In this document: positions 1 through 7,014 of the stretch, piece after piece
Layout: each line of letters opens with the position of its first letter
Position numbering within the stretch: position 1 is the first letter of the stretch
Source of the DNA: Candidatus Zixiibacteriota bacterium
Lineage (GTDB): Bacteria > Zixibacteria > MSB-5A5 > GN15 > FEB-12
DNA length: 10,421 bases
Assembly: GCA_030619345.1 (NCBI GenBank)
Contig: JAUXBO010000057.1
Location: forward strand, 1 to 10,421
Direction of reading: 5' to 3'
The notes under the pieces: model-generated
Seen by the model: only the letters and a program-made list of their open reading frames with translations
Databases searched by the model: none
Told to the model about the DNA's origin: nothing
Program-made: the position numbers and the translations under genes

Positions 1-1345
1 CTCCAATTTCATCAATGCTGTCGTCATCTTCGTTGCGACCGTTAATAGTGCTGTCGGTTTGCGGGCGCGTGTAGATAGCATCGAATCCGTATGTGAAACT
101 CTGTCTATCGCCCAGCTCATAATAGTGCTGAATCTGTCCGACATATAGTTTTGATTTATCTGCAATGGCGTTTCCGGTGTTGAGCAGGTACGTGTCACCA
201 GCATCGCTGACGTTCACGAATCCCTGTGCGAAAAGATCCTTGTAGGTAAACCGAGCCTGACCATAAGTGTAGGACCAATCGATCACCTGTCCGGCGCCGA
301 GGCCGGTGAGTTCAATACCGTTGTTGGTACTGGTTCCAGCGTTGAGGATCAACATAGCGTCATCGGACAACAGGAAATCTATGCGTCCTTCGCCTGAAAG
401 TTTATCTATATCGAAATCTCGTGAAAACTGTTCATCCGGTTCACTGTGCCGCCAGTCAACCCCTTCATAATACTGGGCGCTGAAACGAAATCCAATTCTA
501 TCATTTACCACAGCGGCATGCCTGAACGAAGTTGTAACCACTTCACGCTCACCACCGCCGCCGATGCTGACAGTAGTTCCCTCCGATTCAAACGGTGATT
601 TGGTGATTATGTGCAGGACGCCATCGGCACTATTGGGTCCATAGAGAGCTGAACCCGGTCCGGAAACCAGCTCTATTTGTTTGATGTCATCGCTGGCGGT
701 AGGAATGAAGTTGTAGGCGTTAAAGCGAAGCGAGGGAACCCGGGCAATGCGATTGTCGGTCATAACCAGCATAGCCCCCGAGAATATATTATTGAATCCA
801 CGCACGACAACATTTGACTGGTTGAGCCCGGTTGAGGCAACATCGACCGCCGGTAGTCCTTTGACATGTTCAGCAGGCGTAAGCGACGGGCGTGCCGCAA
901 TCTCCTCGCCCCCAATGATAGAGATGGAGGCCGGGGCTTTGACGTTTTTCTCCTGGCGACGTGAGGCAGTGATTGAAACGGCGCCCAGGTTTACAGCGAA
1001 AGGTATTAGAGAAAAATTAAGAGATTTGGAATCGCTGGCTGACAACCGCACACCGGTAACAACTTCCGGCGCAAATCCAATATAGCTAATGATAATTGAG
1101 TAGAAACCGGAATCAAGATTAGTGAACTCGTAGCTTCCGTCGGCAGCAGTTGTAACTTCGGCTGGTGCTCCGTAATGTCCATCGGCGGCAGCTGCAATGC
1201 TGGCTCCTTCTAACGGACCACCAGCAGATCGGTCGGTTATTATCCCTTTAATGGAAGCTGCCCACGCTCCGCTTGCCCCAATAATCACCAGGCTCAGCAG
1301 AACCGACAACCAAATCACTCTCTTCCGATTGCGAGTATTTGACAT
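1..1345 (-). CDS. TonB-dependent outer-membrane receptor, N-terminal part (3' end outside window)
   Basis: Reading the minus strand from the ATG at 1345 gives 448 uninterrupted codons to the window edge. Residues 1-29 form a signal peptide: basic start (RNRKR), hydrophobic core, and a cleavage site after AWA. Residues about 31-115 look like a carboxypeptidase-regulatory-like (beta-sandwich) domain (G-x-I-x-D, then D-G-S-Y-x-F and GFYSIIISYIGF). AVSITASRR (122-130) resembles the TonB-box and plug entry. The plug domain follows at about 135-250, with VVVRGFNN and the hallmark IELVSGPGSALYGPNSADGV, then beta-barrel strands rich in alternating aromatics. Such receptors import a large or scarce ligand across the outer membrane using TonB/ExbBD energy. 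The ligand cannot be told from this part. The usual plug D-G of 'VLVDG' is replaced by TDN in MLVMTDNRIA. The start is supported by an AAGGGAG Shine-Dalgarno site. Divergent from the response regulator. The family call is very secure. Confidence 0.93.
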   Translation of the reverse strand, partial: MSNTRNRKRVIWLSVLLSLVIIGASGAWAASIKGIITDRSAGGPLEGASIAAAADGHYGAPAEVTTAADGSYEFTNLDSGFYSIIISYIGFAPEVVTGVRLSASDSKSLNFSLIPFAVNLGAVSITASRRQEKNVKAPASISIIGGEEIAARPSLTPAEHVKGLPAVDVASTGLNQSNVVVRGFNNIFSGAMLVMTDNRIARVPSLRFNAYNFIPTASDDIKQIELVSGPGSALYGPNSADGVLHIITKSPFESEGTTVSIGGGGEREVVTTSFRHAAVVNDRIGFRFSAQYYEGVDWRHSEPDEQFSRDFDIDKLSGEGRIDFLLSDDAMLILNAGTSTNNGIELTGLGAGQVIDWSYTYGQARFTYKDLFAQGFVNVSDAGDTYLLNTGNAIADKSKLYVGQIQHYYELGDRQSFTYGFDAIYTRPQTDSTINGRNEDDDSIDEIG

Positions 1346-1353
1346 TGACTCTT

Positions 1354-1360
1354 CTCCCTT
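1354..1360 (-). promoter_or_regulatory. Ribosome binding site of the TonB-dependent receptor
   Basis: On the minus strand AAGGGAG lies 8 bases before the ATG at 1345. It fixes the start of the receptor and places the signal peptide at the true N-terminus. Confidence 0.7.
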
Positions 1361-1446
1361 CCATGAGACTTTTGTTCCCTCAAAAAACGGACGTTCTCTG
1401 CTCCAGATTGAAATGGTCATCGCATCGTTGAGGGCATGGATAATAA

Positions 1447-1481
1447 AGTAGATTGTGTCATCCCATACTGTAAAATCTACT
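1447..1481. repeat. 8-bp perfect inverted repeat in the divergent spacer
   Basis: AGTAGATT (1447-1454) and AATCTACT (1474-1481) are exact inverted copies separated by 19 bases. The pair lies about 100 bases upstream of the TonB receptor start and 120 bases upstream of the response regulator start. It could be an operator for a dimeric regulator, or a hairpin in the receptor leader RNA. An 8-bp pair in AT-rich spacer can also arise by chance. Confidence 0.3.
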
Positions 1482-1560
1482 CAGAATGAGGAAAAATCAA
1501 GCTCGTTTATCCTGATTTATACTAAAATATCCTCATCAATTAGCAGGATGTTCACAGGCG

Positions 1561-1591
1561 TTGACTTTTTGCCGGTTTAATTGTTTATATA
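1561..1591 (+). promoter_or_regulatory. Possible sigma70-like promoter for the response regulator
   Basis: TTGACT (1561-1566, five of six to TTGACA) is followed after 19 bases by TATATA (1586-1591, four of six to TATAAT). Transcription would start at about 1598, leaving a leader of only about 7 bases before the ATG at 1605. That would fit the absence of a Shine-Dalgarno site there. The spacer is longer than the ideal 17, so this is tentative. Confidence 0.3.
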
Positions 1592-1604
1592 GCAGTAAGT
1601 TACT

Positions 1605-2258
1605 ATGCAGAAACAAGACGTAAAAGTGATGATTGTCGATGACCAAACCCTTTTTCGGTCTGGTCTGATTTCCCTTCTGAATGGCAGCAGGGGAGTTGAG
1701 GTCATTGGCGAAGCCGCTAACGGAGTCCAGGCTGTGGAGATTGCGCCGTCACTGATGCCTGATGTCATTATAATGAACATTATGATGCCGATCATGGATG
1801 GCATCACAGCCGCACGGCGGATAAAACAGGCCGTAAGCAAAATCGAAATTCTGTTTCTCTCTTCTTCGTATCAGGAGAGCAAAGTCAAAGAGGGGTTTGA
1901 GTGCGGTGCCAGAGGATTTTTGCAGAAGGACTGCGAACTCAAGGAATTGCTATTCGCTATTGGGAAGGCCGCCTACGGAGACTATTATATATCCGGTCGG
2001 ATCGGTCCGGATGTTATTTCCGCCTATATCAACACCCATATTCAGACACAGCGACCGGGTGGTTTGATGACTCAACGAGAACGGGAGATAGCAAGACTAC
2101 TGGCTGACGGCTATTCCACTAAGGAAGCAGCGGCAATTCTCAATATCAGTCCCAAAACGGCCGAAACACACCGCGCTTCTATAATGAAGAAGCTCAAAGC
2201 AAAAAATGTCACCGACATTGTCAAATACTGCATCCGCAATCAGATCATAGAGGCCTGA
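1605..2258 (+). CDS. NarL/LuxR-family response regulator with Asn in place of the phosphoacceptor Asp
   Basis: The 217-residue protein has the usual two-domain layout: a receiver at about 6-122 and a LuxR-type helix-turn-helix at about 152-215. The receiver keeps the acidic pair D12-D13, the hydroxyl position (S86-S88), and the lysine K108 in FLQKD. The site expected to carry the phosphoacceptor Asp is N58 (IIMNIMMP; codon AAC at 1776-1778). The DNA-binding part is intact: LMTQREREIARLL, KEAAAILNISPKTAETHR, IMKKL. Family members are transcription factors normally activated by a histidine kinase. Here phosphorylation at the standard site seems impossible, so the protein may work constitutively, through protein contacts, or through another signal. 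No kinase gene is beside it. There is no clear Shine-Dalgarno before 1605; the next in-frame ATG (residue 9) would cut into the first strand, so 1605 is preferred. Its target may be the downstream gdhA or the divergent receptor, by position only. Confidence 0.93.
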   Translation: MQKQDVKVMIVDDQTLFRSGLISLLNGSRGVEVIGEAANGVQAVEIAPSLMPDVIIMNIMMPIMDGITAARRIKQAVSKIEILFLSSSYQESKVKEGFECGARGFLQKDCELKELLFAIGKAAYGDYYISGRIGPDVISAYINTHIQTQRPGGLMTQREREIARLLADGYSTKEAAAILNISPKTAETHRASIMKKLKAKNVTDIVKYCIRNQIIEA

Positions 2259-2394
2259 AAGCCTTTGATTTACGTCTAAAACGGCGGTTTGTTTCTGGTA
2301 TCTTTTCCCGTCTCAAATACAGACTAATCCTGATTGTTCTTTTCCTACTTTTCAGTACCATTCTCACAATACGACACTGTACAAAACGAATACC

Positions 2395-2428
2395 CGACCC
2401 GGTTAGAGCCACTTGTTCGATCGGGTCG
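2395..2428 (+). repeat. Inverted repeat (possible leader hairpin) just before the gdhA ribosome binding site
   Basis: CGACCCG (2395-2401) and CGGGTCG (2422-2428) are exact inverted copies around a 20-base loop. G-U and A-U pairs could lengthen the stem inward by about three pairs. It ends 6 bases before the gdhA Shine-Dalgarno site. It could be a leader RNA hairpin influencing translation or mRNA stability, or a protein-binding site. No known riboswitch class is recognised. Confidence 0.3.
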
Positions 2429-2434
2429 ACTCCT

Positions 2435-2441
2435 GAAAGGA
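2435..2441 (+). promoter_or_regulatory. Ribosome binding site that sets the gdhA start
   Basis: GAAAGGA (2435-2441) lies 6 bases before the ATG at 2448. The open frame extends upstream to a TTG at 2334, but that stretch has no such site and encodes residues unlike any glutamate dehydrogenase N-terminus. The ATG at 2448 is therefore the start. Confidence 0.75.
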
Positions 2442-2447
2442 AAAAAG

Positions 2448-3809
2448 ATGTCTGCCTACGTTGATGAACTATTAGCGGCCGTAAAAGCCAAAAACCCGGC
2501 CCAGCCGGAATTCATTCAAGCCGTAGAAGAAGTAGCCGAATCGCTGGATGTGGTCATGGAAAAACATCCCGAGTACAGAGCTGCCAAGGTACTGGAGAGA
2601 ATTATCGAGCCGGAACGCGTAATTCTATTTCGTGTGCCGTGGGTCGACGACCAGAGTAATGTTCAGGTCAATCGCGGGTTCCGCATTGAGATGAACTCCG
2701 CCATCGGTCCGTACAAGGGCGGACTTCGTTTCCATCCGTCGGTGAACCTCGGCATCCTGAAATTCCTCGCTTTCGAGCAGGTCTTTAAGAACGCCCTGAC
2801 CACCCTGCCTATGGGCGGCGGTAAAGGCGGCTCGGATTTCGATCCTAAAGGAAAGAGCGATAACGAAGTAATGCGTTTCTGCCAGAGCTTCATGTCGGAG
2901 CTGCAGCGCCACATCGGTCCCAATACCGACATCCCGGCCGGAGATATTGGCGTCGGCGGACGCGAAATCGGTTTCCTTTTTGGTCAGTACAAGAGACTTC
3001 GCAATGAATTCACCGGTGTGTTGACCGGTAAGGGCCTCAACTGGGGCGGTTCACTCATTCGTCCGGAAGCCACCGGCTATGGCGCGGTATATTTCGCTGC
3101 CAACATGCTTGAAACCCGCAAGGAAAGTCTCAAAGGGAAGACATGTCTCGTATCCGGTTCCGGCAACGTTGCCCAGTATGCAACGGAGAAAATTCTGGAT
3201 ATGGGCGGCAAGGTTGTCACTCTGTCTGATTCCGGCGGTTACATTTATGATGCCGACGGTATCGACCGTGAAAAGCTTGCTTTCATTATGGATCTCAAAA
3301 ACGTTCGTCGCGGACGTATCAAGGAATATACGGACAAGTATCCTAATGCTGTGTATGCATCAATTGATCCGACACAGGACTTCAATCCGCTATGGAACCA
3401 GAAAGCCGACTGTGCGTTCCCAAGCGCTACCCAGAATGAGATCAACGAGAAGGATGCCCAGAACCTGCTGAACAACGGCGTCTATGTTGTCAGTGAAGGT
3501 GCTAACATGCCGACAACTCCGGAGGGCGTTAAACTGTTCCTCGACAAAGGAATTCTCTACGGTCCCGGCAAAGCCGCTAACGCCGGCGGCGTCGCGGTAT
3601 CAGGTTTGGAGATGTCTCAGAACAGCATGCGTTTCTCCTGGTCGCGCGAAGAAGTCGATAAGAAACTGCAGAGCATCATGAAAGACATTCACACTGCCTG
3701 TGTCGATGCTGCTGATCGCTTCGGTACACCTGGAAACTATGTGAACGGCGCGAATATCGCGGGCTTCATTAAGGTCGCCGATGCTATGATGGACCAGGGT
3801 ATTGTCTGA
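2448..3809 (+). CDS. gdhA: Glutamate dehydrogenase, hexameric NADP-type
   Basis: Cytoplasmic enzyme interconverting 2-oxoglutarate plus ammonium and L-glutamate with a nicotinamide cofactor. From the ATG at 2448 the protein is 453 residues, close to the 447 of the E. coli enzyme. It aligns by eye along its whole length. The active-site signature fits residues 120-133 (LPMGGGKGGSDFDP) with catalytic Lys126. K90 in YKGGLRFHPSV and K114 are the expected substrate lysines, and D166 lies in DIPAGDIGVGGREIG. The Rossmann fold has GSGNVAQYA (237-245). LSDSGG (259-264) places Ser rather than an acidic residue where NADP-preferring enzymes commonly have it, so NADP use in biosynthesis is likely; this is inference. 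Codons look more biased (CGT/CGC, AAC, GGC) than in neighbouring genes, suggesting high expression. It follows the atypical response regulator by 189 bases and ends before a strong terminator. Confidence 0.97.
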   Translation: MSAYVDELLAAVKAKNPAQPEFIQAVEEVAESLDVVMEKHPEYRAAKVLERIIEPERVILFRVPWVDDQSNVQVNRGFRIEMNSAIGPYKGGLRFHPSVNLGILKFLAFEQVFKNALTTLPMGGGKGGSDFDPKGKSDNEVMRFCQSFMSELQRHIGPNTDIPAGDIGVGGREIGFLFGQYKRLRNEFTGVLTGKGLNWGGSLIRPEATGYGAVYFAANMLETRKESLKGKTCLVSGSGNVAQYATEKILDMGGKVVTLSDSGGYIYDADGIDREKLAFIMDLKNVRRGRIKEYTDKYPNAVYASIDPTQDFNPLWNQKADCAFPSATQNEINEKDAQNLLNNGVYVVSEGANMPTTPEGVKLFLDKGILYGPGKAANAGGVAVSGLEMSQNSMRFSWSREEVDKKLQSIMKDIHTACVDAADRFGTPGNYVNGANIAGFIKVADAMMDQGIV

Positions 3810-3838
3810 GAAGGCATACCTGTTTATTTATATATCCA

Positions 3839-3873
3839 AAACGGAGTGGATTTTGTCCGCTCCGTTTCTTATT
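3839..3873 (+). terminator. Rho-independent terminator after gdhA
   Basis: AAACGGAGTGGA (3839-3850) pairs with TCCGCTCCGTTT (3856-3867): a 12-bp stem with a single G-U pair and a 5-base loop, TTTTG. CTTATTAT follows. The stem starts 29 bases after the gdhA stop codon and separates gdhA from the next gene. The A-rich upstream arm could also let it act weakly in reverse. Confidence 0.75.
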
Positions 3874-3927
3874 ATACGCTAAGACTGAGCTAACAATACA
3901 ATTTCGCCTAATGAATGGTTGATCTTA

Positions 3928-6900
3928 ATGTCGGACTTCAAAAAACTGCTTAAAGAACACAGCTATCTCAATCGCTTCCAGATATTTCAAAACCTGATGC
4001 GCTACCGGGTTCGTGAGATCTTACTGGTTTCCAGCCTTTACGACTCTTTTATACTGGAGGAAGAGGGTCAGTTGTTCGACATGATCCAGTCTCAATATTC
4101 CGCCCTGAATCTGAGTCAGGCGCCCAGCCTGACGCGGGTCTCCAACGCTCGCGAAGCTTTGAAAATCGCTTCAGACGGACGTCGATTTGATCTGATAATT
4201 ACAACGCCCAACATCAGCGACATGTCCGCGTCGGATTTCGCCCATGAGATTATGAACCGGGGACATGCAATTCCGGTGGTGCTGCTTACTTACGACAATC
4301 GGGAGTTAGCTGATATGGCTGCTCACTATGACATATCGGTTTTTGAGAAGGTGTTCATTTGGCAGGGTGACCATCGCATTCTTGTCTCCATTGTCAAGTA
4401 TATCGAAGATAAGATGAACATAGATCATGACACAAAAACGGCCGGGGTGCAATCAATTATCCTGATTGAGGACAACGTCTTCTTCTACTCATCGTACTTA
4501 CCGCTCATCTATACCGAATTGGTGAAGCATTCGCAGAGTCTCATTTCAGAGGGGATCAATATTTCACACAAGATGCTGCGAATGAGAGCGAGACCGAAGA
4601 TTATGCTCTGTTCTACCTATGATGAGGCCTGGGATTATTTCCGCCGTTACGAGGATTGTGTCATTGGAGTAATTTCCGACATTGAATTCCCGAGAAAGGG
4701 AAAGATGGATAGTGAGGCCGGGATACGGTTTGCCCGCCAGATAAAAAAGTCTCACTTTGACATACCGGTCCTTCTGCAATCTGACAGCGAAGATTGTCGC
4801 GAGATTGCGGAAGAGATGGAAGTTTCGTTCTTGATGAAGACCTCGACAACGCTCTTAAGAGATCTTAAAGAATTCATGCGCCACAACATGAGCTTCGGTG
4901 ATTTCGTCTTTCGACTTCCCAGCGGCGAAGAGGTCGACCGGGCCGGAGATCTTAGGTCTCTTGAGAGAATGCTGCACACAATATCGGATGAATGTCTTCT
5001 CTACCATGCCGAACGCAATCATTTCTCTAACTGGTTTAAGGCGCGCACCGAATTCTGGCTGGCTCACAACCTGCGACCCAAAAAACCCACCGACTACGAT
5101 TCGGCCGATTCGATGCGACGCCACCTCATCACTTCGCTACAGGATTTTCGCAAGCAGCAGTATCTGGGTAGTATTGCGGATTTTAATCCTCAGACTTTTG
5201 ATACATCATCCGGGTTTTCACGTATCGGGTCCGGCTCCCTGGGCGGCAAGGCGCGCGGTCTCGGTTTTGCCAATACGCTGATAAATAGCTTCAAGATTAG
5301 TAATCGCTTCCGTGACATTAGCATATTTGTGCCACCGTCGGTCGTACTCGCAACAGATCTGTTCGATCAATTCATTGAGAGCAACAACCTGCGTGATTTC
5401 GCCACTCTTGAAATGGATGACGACGCAATTACCGAGAGATTTCTGCTGGCTCCGCTGTCAAAAGACATCGTGGTGCATCTGAAATCATTTCTGGATATGA
5501 TTCGCTACCCGCTGGCTGTGCGTTCTTCAAGTTTGCTGGAAGATTCGCGCTACCTTCCGTTTGCCGGTATCTACAATACAGTGATGCTTCCGAATTCGCA
5601 TTCCGATCCGGACGTGCGGTTGATGGAACTCCTGGATGCAATACGGCGCGTCTACGCCTCTACGTACTACCGTCATGCCAAAAATTATCTGAAATCCACC
5701 CCTTATCGGCTGGAGGAAGAGAAGATGGCGGTAATCATACAGAAACTGATCGGATCAAAATATGCCGACAGGTTTTATCCGACAATTTCGGGCGTAGTGC
5801 GTTCACATAATTTCTACCCGCTCCCTCCTATGACGCCATCCGACGGGGTTGCATCGGTCGGGCTGGGGCTGGGCCGCACAGTGGTTGAAGGCGGCGAGAC
5901 CGTCCGTTTCTGTCCACGCTACCCCAAGCATCTCAGTCAGTTCTCATCGGTCAAGGATACGCTGAACTACTCTCAAAAGAAATTCTGGGCCGTCAAGCTG
6001 GAGTCCCCCGATGACAGCAGCGATCATTCCCGGGTCATGGATCTTCAGCAGTATGAACTGGCCACGGCTGAGGAAGACGGATCCCTGGCTGCTGTTGGAT
6101 CAACCTATTCTTCGGAGAACGATAATATTGTCACGGGCATTTCCAGACCTGGGATACGACTTGTGACATTAGCTCCCATACTCAAGGATAGTCTCATCCC
6201 GCTACCGGAGGTTCTGGATTTGGTGAGTGACATGGGTGCCTGGGGAATGAACTCCCCGGTGGAGATTGAATTCGCCGTAAACATGGCCACCCCACCCGGC
6301 ACACCCAAGGAATTTGCGTTCCTTCAGTTGCGGCCGATGGTACGCAACCACGAAATGGAAGAACTTGCAGTCGACCATGTTGCGACTGAATCTCTCATCT
6401 GCCGATCAGCGCAAGTCCTCGGTAACGGTATGATCAATGAAATCTATGATATTATTGTGATCGATCAGGACCGCTATGAACGGTCTATGAGTCGTGAGGT
6501 GGCTCAAGAGATCAGCAGTATGAATGCCGACCTGGTGGGCAGGAAGGTGCCTTACTTGCTGATTGGAGTCGGTCGCTGGGGATCAGCGGACCCCTGGCTG
6601 GGAATACCGGTTACATGGGATGAAATCTCCGGAGCAAGGGCAATCGTGGAAACGAGTTTCAAAGATTTCAAGGTAACGCCTTCGCAGGGGACGCATTTTT
6701 TCCAGAATATTACATCGTTTCGGATCGGCTATTTCACTGTAAATGAGACCAATGAAGGTGACTTCATCGATTGGAATTGGCTGTCACGTCGGAAAGAAGT
6801 ATCCAAAGGCAGATTCACTCGTCACTTGCATTTTGATGAACCAATTGTTATCAAAATGAACGGTCATTCCAATAAGGGAATCATTTATCGACCGGGTGAG

Positions 6901-6954
6901 GCCGAAGTTACGCCAGTGGATTCTGACCTGATCGATCTTACGCAACAAAAATGA
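3928..6954 (+). CDS. Receiver-like/PEP-pyruvate-binding ATP-grasp fusion protein of unknown function
   Basis: The protein has 1008 residues from the ATG at 3928. Residues about 29-160 look like a degenerate receiver: the acidic pair is lost (LLVSSLYD) and the phosphoacceptor position reads LIITTPN. Residues about 174-318 are a second receiver with working residues: E181-D182, D251 (ISDIEFP), S285 and K304. A linker with NHFSNWFKARTEFWLAHNLRP follows. Residues about 430-805 match the PEP synthase/PPDK N-terminal ATP-grasp domain: GSLGGKARGLGFAN, YPLAVRSSSLLEDS with PFAG, SVGLGLGRTVVEGG, VEIEFA and LQLRPM. The last ~200 residues hold GRWGSADPWLGIPVTW and GTHFFQNITSFRIGYF. They show no phosphohistidine motif (GG-x-x-SH) and are too short for a PEP-binding barrel, so this is not an ordinary PEP synthase. 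Proteins of this general layout occur in Bacteroidota-like genomes, usually named only by domain. I infer a cytoplasmic ATP-using or phosphotransfer signalling protein. No Shine-Dalgarno is visible; an in-frame TTG at 3919 is a less likely start. Confidence 0.88.
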   Translation: MSDFKKLLKEHSYLNRFQIFQNLMRYRVREILLVSSLYDSFILEEEGQLFDMIQSQYSALNLSQAPSLTRVSNAREALKIASDGRRFDLIITTPNISDMSASDFAHEIMNRGHAIPVVLLTYDNRELADMAAHYDISVFEKVFIWQGDHRILVSIVKYIEDKMNIDHDTKTAGVQSIILIEDNVFFYSSYLPLIYTELVKHSQSLISEGINISHKMLRMRARPKIMLCSTYDEAWDYFRRYEDCVIGVISDIEFPRKGKMDSEAGIRFARQIKKSHFDIPVLLQSDSEDCREIAEEMEVSFLMKTSTTLLRDLKEFMRHNMSFGDFVFRLPSGEEVDRAGDLRSLERMLHTISDECLLYHAERNHFSNWFKARTEFWLAHNLRPKKPTDYDSADSMRRHLITSLQDFRKQQYLGSIADFNPQTFDTSSGFSRIGSGSLGGKARGLGFANTLINSFKISNRFRDISIFVPPSVVLATDLFDQFIESNNLRDFATLEMDDDAITERFLLAPLSKDIVVHLKSFLDMIRYPLAVRSSSLLEDSRYLPFAGIYNTVMLPNSHSDPDVRLMELLDAIRRVYASTYYRHAKNYLKSTPYRLEEEKMAVIIQKLIGSKYADRFYPTISGVVRSHNFYPLPPMTPSDGVASVGLGLGRTVVEGGETVRFCPRYPKHLSQFSSVKDTLNYSQKKFWAVKLESPDDSSDHSRVMDLQQYELATAEEDGSLAAVGSTYSSENDNIVTGISRPGIRLVTLAPILKDSLIPLPEVLDLVSDMGAWGMNSPVEIEFAVNMATPPGTPKEFAFLQLRPMVRNHEMEELAVDHVATESLICRSAQVLGNGMINEIYDIIVIDQDRYERSMSREVAQEISSMNADLVGRKVPYLLIGVGRWGSADPWLGIPVTWDEISGARAIVETSFKDFKVTPSQGTHFFQNITSFRIGYFTVNETNEGDFIDWNWLSRRKEVSKGRFTRHLHFDEPIVIKMNGHSNKGIIYRPGEAEVTPVDSDLIDLTQQK

Positions 6955-6974
6955 CCAGAATGCCGGAGTATTCG

Positions 6975-7002
6975 GGTCTGCCTGTAATGTGAGAAGCAGA
7001 TC
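6975..7002. terminator. Possible hairpin between convergent genes
   Basis: GGTCTGC (6975-6981) and GCAGATC (6996-7002) can form a 7-bp stem with one G-U pair around a 14-base loop. It lies in the 60-base gap where the ATP-grasp gene and msrB converge, a common place for a shared terminator. No run of T follows on either strand, so termination is uncertain. Confidence 0.25.
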
Positions 7003-7014
7003 AGGCCTTGCGAC

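Noticed and set aside
747..1451. Plus-strand open frames of 112 and 84 residues over the receptor gene
   Set aside because: They lie opposite an uninterrupted minus-strand TonB receptor frame with clear family motifs; their translations show no recognisable domain.
2334..2447. N-terminal extension of gdhA starting at TTG 2334
   Set aside because: No ribosome site there, extension unlike other glutamate dehydrogenases, and a well-placed GAAAGGA site precedes the ATG at 2448.
3911..3922. Tiny ATG-AAT-GGT-TGA frame before the ATP-grasp gene as a leader peptide
   Set aside because: Three codons with no ribosome site or attenuator structure; easily chance.
4564..5641. Several minus-strand frames of 62-89 residues and a plus-strand frame of 127 residues inside the ATP-grasp gene
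   Set aside because: All overlap strong motifs of the 1008-residue protein; no ribosome sites or domains support them.
3928..6954. Annotation as phosphoenolpyruvate synthase (ppsA) or pyruvate phosphate dikinase
   Set aside because: Only the N-terminal ATP-grasp domain matches; the phosphohistidine motif and PEP-binding barrel are not visible.
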